From NCBI GenBank assembly GCA_027053695.1, contig JALUHL010000111.1, positions 1 to 10,959 on the forward strand: a DNA stretch of 10,959 bases. Direction: 5' to 3'. This document shows, piece after piece, positions 7,555 through 10,959 of the stretch (position 1 is the first letter of the stretch; each line of letters starts with the position of its first letter). A program made the position numbers and the translations under genes. The notes under the pieces are model-generated. The model ran no database searches and was not told where the DNA came from. It saw nothing but the letters and a program-made list of their open reading frames with translations. Source of the DNA: Ghiorsea sp. (GTDB lineage Bacteria; Pseudomonadota; Zetaproteobacteria; Mariprofundales; Mariprofundaceae).

Positions 7555-7930
7555 CAGACTTTTGCGCATCACTGGCAGATATCGCATCCAAAATATGCTG
7601 CGGGATATAAGTGGCAGCTTTTTCAATGCGGGTTAAATAAATCATGCCCATGCCAGGTGTATCCAAGTGCCCAGCTATCGACATTTTTTCAAATATCATA
7701 TCGCATAAATCGCTGGGTACGAGAATGTTTACAATTTCTTTTTCTGCATTGATGGCAACGGAAAGTATGCCCAACATCTCCTGCACACCATGCCCATGCC
7801 CATAATGAATGGTTGCGCCTTGTGCACCTGCATCTTGGGCAGCTTTGAGCACAGCTTTAGCGCGGCCACGCTGCACAATGCATGTAATCAAAAACACATC
7901 CGTTAATACATTGATATGTTGCACACTCAT
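7547..7930 (-). CDS. PII-like signalling protein adjacent to DUF1538 gene
   Basis: The 127-aa protein follows the PII-superfamily fold: strand VFLITCIVQRG (12-22), helix RAKAVLKAAQDAG (23-35), strand ATIHYGHGHG (39-48), a short loop, strand EKEIVNILVP (63-72), helix LCDMIFEKMSIAGHLDTPG (75-93) and strand MGMIYLTRI (94-102). PII proteins are usually trimeric and bind nucleotides plus a small metabolite, then dock on a membrane or enzyme partner. This one lacks a canonical GlnB T-loop tyrosine, so it is a PII-like and not a classical nitrogen PII protein. The segment HGHG with nearby H42 and Y43 could sense metal or another ligand, but that is speculation. GGAGAGG lies just upstream, and the ATG overlaps the DUF1538 stop (ATGA, 7927-7930). 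The obvious candidate partner is that membrane protein. Confidence 0.85.
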   Translation of the reverse strand: MSVQHINVLTDVFLITCIVQRGRAKAVLKAAQDAGAQGATIHYGHGHGVQEMLGILSVAINAEKEIVNILVPSDLCDMIFEKMSIAGHLDTPGMGMIYLTRIEKAATYIPQHILDAISASDAQKSDV

Positions 7931-9690
7931 GCCGCCTCTCCTTGAACTTGTTGATCCATAGCGCGATGTTTTTTATGCACTTTGTATTGCACCCAAAGCC
8001 CAGTCAGCAAGACAGTGAGTATGGGGCCAATGGAAGCAAGTGATAAAATACCAAACCCTTCAATCGCATCCACAGCATTACCCAAACCTAACCCCATCGC
8101 CAACACCAAGGGCACAGTGATTGGCCCAGTGGTAACCCCAGCACTATCCCAAGCGACATTAACAAATTCTTCGGTGGACAGCCATGTGAGCAACAATGCC
8201 AAGGTGTATAAAGGCATCAATAAATATGCCAGCTTCAAACTGAAAATAATTTTTAAGACACCCAGCGCAATGCCGCAGGCGACACCAAAAGCCACTGCAT
8301 AAATCAGTACTTTTTTCTCAAATGCGCCATTGGTTAAAGTATCCACAGTATTACCCAAGGCATTGAGCGCAGGTTCGGCAACAGTTGCACCAAAGCCTAA
8401 GATAAAGGCAAAAATCAGCGCAATACCTATGCCTATGCTCCACGGATAAATGGGCGATTCACTGACATGCTCCACGGCTGTGAAGGCGGCTGATAATAAG
8501 CTTCCCGCTTGTGCGCCTAAGGCAGTTAGCCCATAGCGTAAACCAATGCTGAATATAATCATGCCCAAGACACATAAAATGATGCCGTAGGCAATAATAC
8601 CTGGTGTGGGCAACTTCTCGCGCAATAAAACGCGAAGCACAATCATCAAAAATACCACCAAAGGCACAATGGCTTGAAGCCCAGCTAGCACTTCTTGCAT
8701 AGGGCTTTCTGCATACCATGGAATTGCTGAAGCTGCACTATGCATACCAGCATGAGCAGCAGCGATAATGGCTTCTGGAGTGGTGCTAGCGGCAACAAAT
8801 AAACTCAGCAGCAATACGCCAATGATAGGGAATAAAGATGCCAGTGTGACAATGCCAAATCCTGATAACGCGCTAACGCCACGCCCAGAAGCAGAGGCAA
8901 TGCCAATGCCAAGTGCCAGCACCAGCGGTACGGTGACAGGGCCCGTGGTCACTGCACCGCAATCCCAAGCAAGCCCAAGTGTTTTGCTAAGTTCAGCATC
9001 TTGCATACACCATGCAGTCAAACCAAGTGCAGGCGCAAGAGAGCCATAAATAAAATATTTTAAGCTCCAATTATAAAGCAAACGAAGCGTGCCAAGCACG
9101 ACAGCTAAACCCACGCCAAGCCCAACAATCAAAACCAATGTGGTGCTCCAATCATTAAGCAAGGTGTATAAATAAGGTGCGTTCTCAACTTTTAAAATAC
9201 TGCCTGCCGCTTGCAACGCACCAATCGCAGGTTCAGCAAAGGTGACGCCTATACCCAGCAAAAACGCAACCAAAAGCACTGTGGGCAAAGAGACTTTAGC
9301 AGGAAGGTTATGACCAATGGTTTCACCAAAAGGCATCAGCCCTTTGCTTAAGCCCTCCATAAATAGCATCAGCCCAAGCACCACAGCCGCAAGCCCCAAT
9401 AATATTTTCACAGGCTCGCTAACGATTTGGTTGAGTACCAAGGTTTGAAATAGAATCAGGTAAACAGCAAGGGGCAAAACCACTTTGATTTGCGCAATAA
9501 ACCGCGATGAAATATAGGGTGCGAGCAACCTATAAATGTCAATACCGCGCAAGGAGGCGCGTTTTTTCTTTCGAGACTGTTGGCGTAAAGCAAGCTGCCG
9601 ATGCGCAAAATCATTGAAGCTGATGATGTTCTGCCGCAAAGAAATATGACGAATTAATTTCCCATAACGAATTTTTTGCGGCTTATCCAA
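7927..9690 (-). CDS. DUF1538 family multi-spanning membrane protein with two internal repeats
   Basis: The 587-aa protein is predicted to be integral to the inner membrane, with many hydrophobic helices from about residue 68 to 567. It resembles the DUF1538 family, whose function I do not know to be established; a transporter or channel is inferred. Two halves are clearly homologous: TFAEPAIGAL (150-159) pairs with TVAEPALNAL (436-445), VTTGPVTVPLVLALG (247-261) with VTTGPITVPLVLAMG (519-533), and GFGIVTLASLFPI (277-289) with GFGILSLASIGPI (545-557). Conserved acidic, proline and Thr-Thr-Gly-Pro positions inside hydrophobic surroundings suggest paired substrate sites, as in inverted-repeat carriers. 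The first ~65 residues form a strongly basic, probably cytoplasmic extension. The start is TTG, with AAGGAG 8 nt upstream and an in-frame TAA further upstream; the next in-frame ATG falls inside the membrane part. It is the first gene of the five-gene operon. Confidence 0.88.
   Translation of the reverse strand: MDKPQKIRYGKLIRHISLRQNIISFNDFAHRQLALRQQSRKKKRASLRGIDIYRLLAPYISSRFIAQIKVVLPLAVYLILFQTLVLNQIVSEPVKILLGLAAVVLGLMLFMEGLSKGLMPFGETIGHNLPAKVSLPTVLLVAFLLGIGVTFAEPAIGALQAAGSILKVENAPYLYTLLNDWSTTLVLIVGLGVGLAVVLGTLRLLYNWSLKYFIYGSLAPALGLTAWCMQDAELSKTLGLAWDCGAVTTGPVTVPLVLALGIGIASASGRGVSALSGFGIVTLASLFPIIGVLLLSLFVAASTTPEAIIAAAHAGMHSAASAIPWYAESPMQEVLAGLQAIVPLVVFLMIVLRVLLREKLPTPGIIAYGIILCVLGMIIFSIGLRYGLTALGAQAGSLLSAAFTAVEHVSESPIYPWSIGIGIALIFAFILGFGATVAEPALNALGNTVDTLTNGAFEKKVLIYAVAFGVACGIALGVLKIIFSLKLAYLLMPLYTLALLLTWLSTEEFVNVAWDSAGVTTGPITVPLVLAMGLGLGNAVDAIEGFGILSLASIGPILTVLLTGLWVQYKVHKKHRAMDQQVQGEAA
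7996..9492 (-). repeat. Protein-level internal duplication in the DUF1538 gene
   Basis: Residues about 67-297 (9492 down to 8800) and 340-565 (8673 down to 7996) are two copies of one domain. Aligned landmarks, copy 1 against copy 2, are LGLMLFMEGLSKGL/LGMIIFSIGLRYGL, AEPA/AEPA, TTGPVTVPLVLA/TTGPITVPLVLA and GFGIVTLAS/GFGILSLAS. The order and spacing are preserved, which points to ancient gene duplication and fusion. The DNA itself is diverged, so this is not a recombination repeat. Boundaries are approximate. Confidence 0.85.
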
Positions 9691-9698
9691 TATACAAT

Positions 9699-9704
9699 CT
9701 CCTT
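9699..9704 (-). promoter_or_regulatory. Shine-Dalgarno fixing the DUF1538 TTG start
   Basis: AAGGAG reads on the - strand from 9704 to 9699 and ends 8 nt before the TTG at 9690-9688. An in-frame TAA lies further upstream, and no in-frame ATG or GTG is closer, so this site decides the unusual start. Confidence 0.75.
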
Positions 9705-9719
9705 GAAGTTAAGGCTCCA

Positions 9720-9748
9720 AGTATAGAATAAAAAGGATTATTTCACAA
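9720..9748 (-). promoter_or_regulatory. Candidate sigma70 promoter of the DUF1538-PII-phosphatase-fumC operon
   Basis: On the - strand, TTGTGA (9748-9743, four of six -35 matches) is followed by exactly 17 nt and TATACT (9725-9720, five of six -10 matches). Transcription would start near 9713, giving a leader of roughly 20 nt that still contains AAGGAG. The -35 lies immediately beyond the metalloprotease stop and inside a hairpin arm. Confidence 0.55.
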
Positions 9749-9763
9749 TGTCATAGGTGAAAT
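9740..9763 (-). terminator. Small hairpin with T-run after the metalloprotease gene
   Basis: ATTTCAC and GTGAAAT form a perfect 7-bp inverted repeat (9740-9746 and 9757-9763) with a 10-nt loop that contains the protease TGA stop. On the - strand the stem is followed within 5 nt by TTTTT. It could be a weak intrinsic terminator, but the stem is AT-rich. It could equally be an operator, since it covers the candidate -35. Confidence 0.4.
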
Positions 9764-10959
9764 TTAGGTCTTTTCCGTGTCTGCAGGAGTAAAGTGATGC
9801 CTGCGAAAGATAGCAATATCCATGGTGAAAAAGCAGCGCTTACGCAGCCACCACCACTACTGGATGATGTTGATGTAAAGGTGGTTCCACCACCACCTGA
9901 AGACAAAGAAGGTAAAGCTGTTGTTACGCCATCAGTTAAGTGCCAAGTCATGGTATCATCTGTTGCTGAGGTATTGGAAATCACAAAGGTGACTTTAGCT
10001 GTGCCAGCAGGGGCTGACCATGAACCTTGGCCACCTGTTAAGGCAATGGGTTGAGCAGTGTAAGCACCACCTGCAGCGCTTTGAACCAATGCAGAAACCT
10101 TTGCTGTGCCATTGGTTGTAAAGGTATATGTTGCATTGGGCGCATTGACCAGTTCATAAATGGTGGATAAGTGCTTTTGTTTGCCAGAAAAAGGGCGTAA
10201 CGATTGGGTGGCATCGCTGCTAATATTCATCGCTCCATTATTGAATAATCTGTCGCCCCATGCGATAGGATAATCAGCGCCCATTTGATATTTACTCACA
10301 TCGATATTCCAAATGCCAAATTCATGGAAAGCTGCGGCAAGAGAGGAGTTGTATGTAGCGCCTTTAAGCACGCTATCAATAGCAGAATAGGTATTGTTGC
10401 CAGCCGTGGTTGCGCAGGCAGTGAGTATATCTTTGGCTACCGCATCACCAAACTTGTCCGATAAATAACGAATCCACATAAAGCGCCCATATTGCTCCAA
10501 ACCATTACCACTTAAGCCAAAGGAATCCAAGTGTAGTTCTGGGTAATCTTGGCTGCCTGATTCACGTTTGCCATTGCCATTGATATCGGTGAATGATTCA
10601 CCAGCACTGTATTGTCCATCACCATTACTATCCACATACACTTCACCAATGTATTGAAGATTATCTTTGATGGTGGGGTAGTTTTTATCTTCCATCCATG
10701 TGCTTAAGGATTCAAGAAATGCTGGAAATTCGGAGCGGTCATAACCATTTTGGATGCTATGGAAAAATTCATGGGCAAGGGTCACTTTAGCAGCATTGGT
10801 TGACCCTTGAGGAAATTCTGCAAAATCATTATCGACAACCATATGCGTGAACAAACTATGTGCGTAAGGTGTAGCAGGGATATAAGTGTTAGGTGGGAGA
10901 TCGCTAGTGACATAACCATAAACACCTTTACTACCTACATTGAGCAAGTAAATATCATA
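9751..10959 (-). CDS. Secreted zinc metalloprotease, MXAN_6640-like, 5' end missing
   Basis: The reading frame is open to the window edge, so the N-terminus with any signal peptide is missing; 402 residues are visible (numbered here from the edge). HEFFH (63-67) within VTLAHEFFHSIQNGYD is an HExxH zinc site, and E83 or E90 in FLESLSTWMED may give the third ligand. The surrounding sequence resembles the putative metalloproteases named after MXAN_6640. An insertion at about 109-134 holds DSNGDGQYSAGE, a perfect EF-hand-type calcium loop, and DINGNGKRESG, a partial second one. A beta-rich C-terminal region precedes a Ser/Thr/Gly linker, then GGGC (369-372), one hydrophobic helix (about 377-394) and RKRPK. 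That tripartite tail resembles CTERM sorting signals, so surface anchoring or processing is likely. The substrate is unknown. It lies on the same strand as the operon and 60 bp upstream of it. Confidence 0.82.
   Translation of the reverse strand, partial: YDIYLLNVGSKGVYGYVTSDLPPNTYIPATPYAHSLFTHMVVDNDFAEFPQGSTNAAKVTLAHEFFHSIQNGYDRSEFPAFLESLSTWMEDKNYPTIKDNLQYIGEVYVDSNGDGQYSAGESFTDINGNGKRESGSQDYPELHLDSFGLSGNGLEQYGRFMWIRYLSDKFGDAVAKDILTACATTAGNNTYSAIDSVLKGATYNSSLAAAFHEFGIWNIDVSKYQMGADYPIAWGDRLFNNGAMNISSDATQSLRPFSGKQKHLSTIYELVNAPNATYTFTTNGTAKVSALVQSAAGGAYTAQPIALTGGQGSWSAPAGTAKVTFVISNTSATDDTMTWHLTDGVTTALPSLSSGGGGTTFTSTSSSSGGGCVSAAFSPWILLSFAGITLLLQTRKRPKFHL

Noticed and set aside
7555..7626. Longer N-terminus for the second PII-like protein
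   Set aside because: The added residues lie inside the first PII-like gene, do not fit the family, and the 8-bp overlap ATG at 7554 directly precedes the conserved first strand.
7177..7930. Classical GlnB/GlnK nitrogen PII proteins
   Set aside because: The T-loop with its modification tyrosine is not recognisable in either copy and no amtB or glnA gene adjoins; PII-like is the safer call.
10927..10947. TTG at 10947 as the true start of the metalloprotease gene
   Set aside because: The frame stays open to the window edge and a secreted protease should have a signal peptide, which is absent here; the gene is truncated by the window.
1..10959. CRISPR array, tRNA, rRNA, insertion sequence or attachment site
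   Set aside because: No spaced direct repeats, clover-leaf sequence, transposase or integrase gene, or flanking duplications were seen by eye.

Overview
The window reads as chromosomal DNA of a Gram-negative, ubiquinone-making proteobacterium. LpxC (lipid A synthesis) implies an LPS outer membrane. The UbiE-UbiJ-UbiB trio is the usual proteobacterial ubiquinone cluster. Base composition is moderately AT-rich and looks even throughout, and I see no mobile element, CRISPR array, tRNA or rRNA. A gamma- or zetaproteobacterial host fits, but the sequence alone does not settle the class.

Left half, + strand (1-4165): lpxC stands behind a strong Shine-Dalgarno. After a 134-bp gap comes a tight operon, ubiE (class I methyltransferase), ubiJ (SCP2-domain lipid-binding accessory protein, ATGA overlap) and ubiB (ADCK/COQ8-like atypical kinase with two C-terminal membrane helices). 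It converges on fumC with only 15 bp between stop codons, and a perfect 10-bp inverted repeat holds both stops.

Right half, - strand (9690 down to 4181): five genes overlap one another by 4, 8, 11 and 11 bp, so they are almost certainly one translationally coupled transcript. In order they encode a duplicated DUF1538 multi-spanning membrane protein (TTG start), two divergent PII-like small proteins, a six-helix membrane protein with HAMP and SpoIIE/RsbU-type PP2C phosphatase domains (probable TTG start), and class II fumarase. A plausible sigma70 promoter with a 17-bp spacer lies just upstream, leaving a leader of roughly 20 nt. The arrangement suggests a membrane transporter or channel gated by a pair of PII-like sensors and coupled to a membrane-bound phosphatase. 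That function is inference. This operon is the best candidate in the window for an undescribed system.

Right edge (9751-10959, - strand): the 3' part of a secreted or surface zinc metalloprotease (HEFFH motif, resembling the MXAN_6640-type putative metalloproteases) with an EF-hand-like insertion and a Gly-Gly-Gly-Cys/transmembrane/Arg-Lys C-terminal sorting tail. Its N-terminus lies outside the window.
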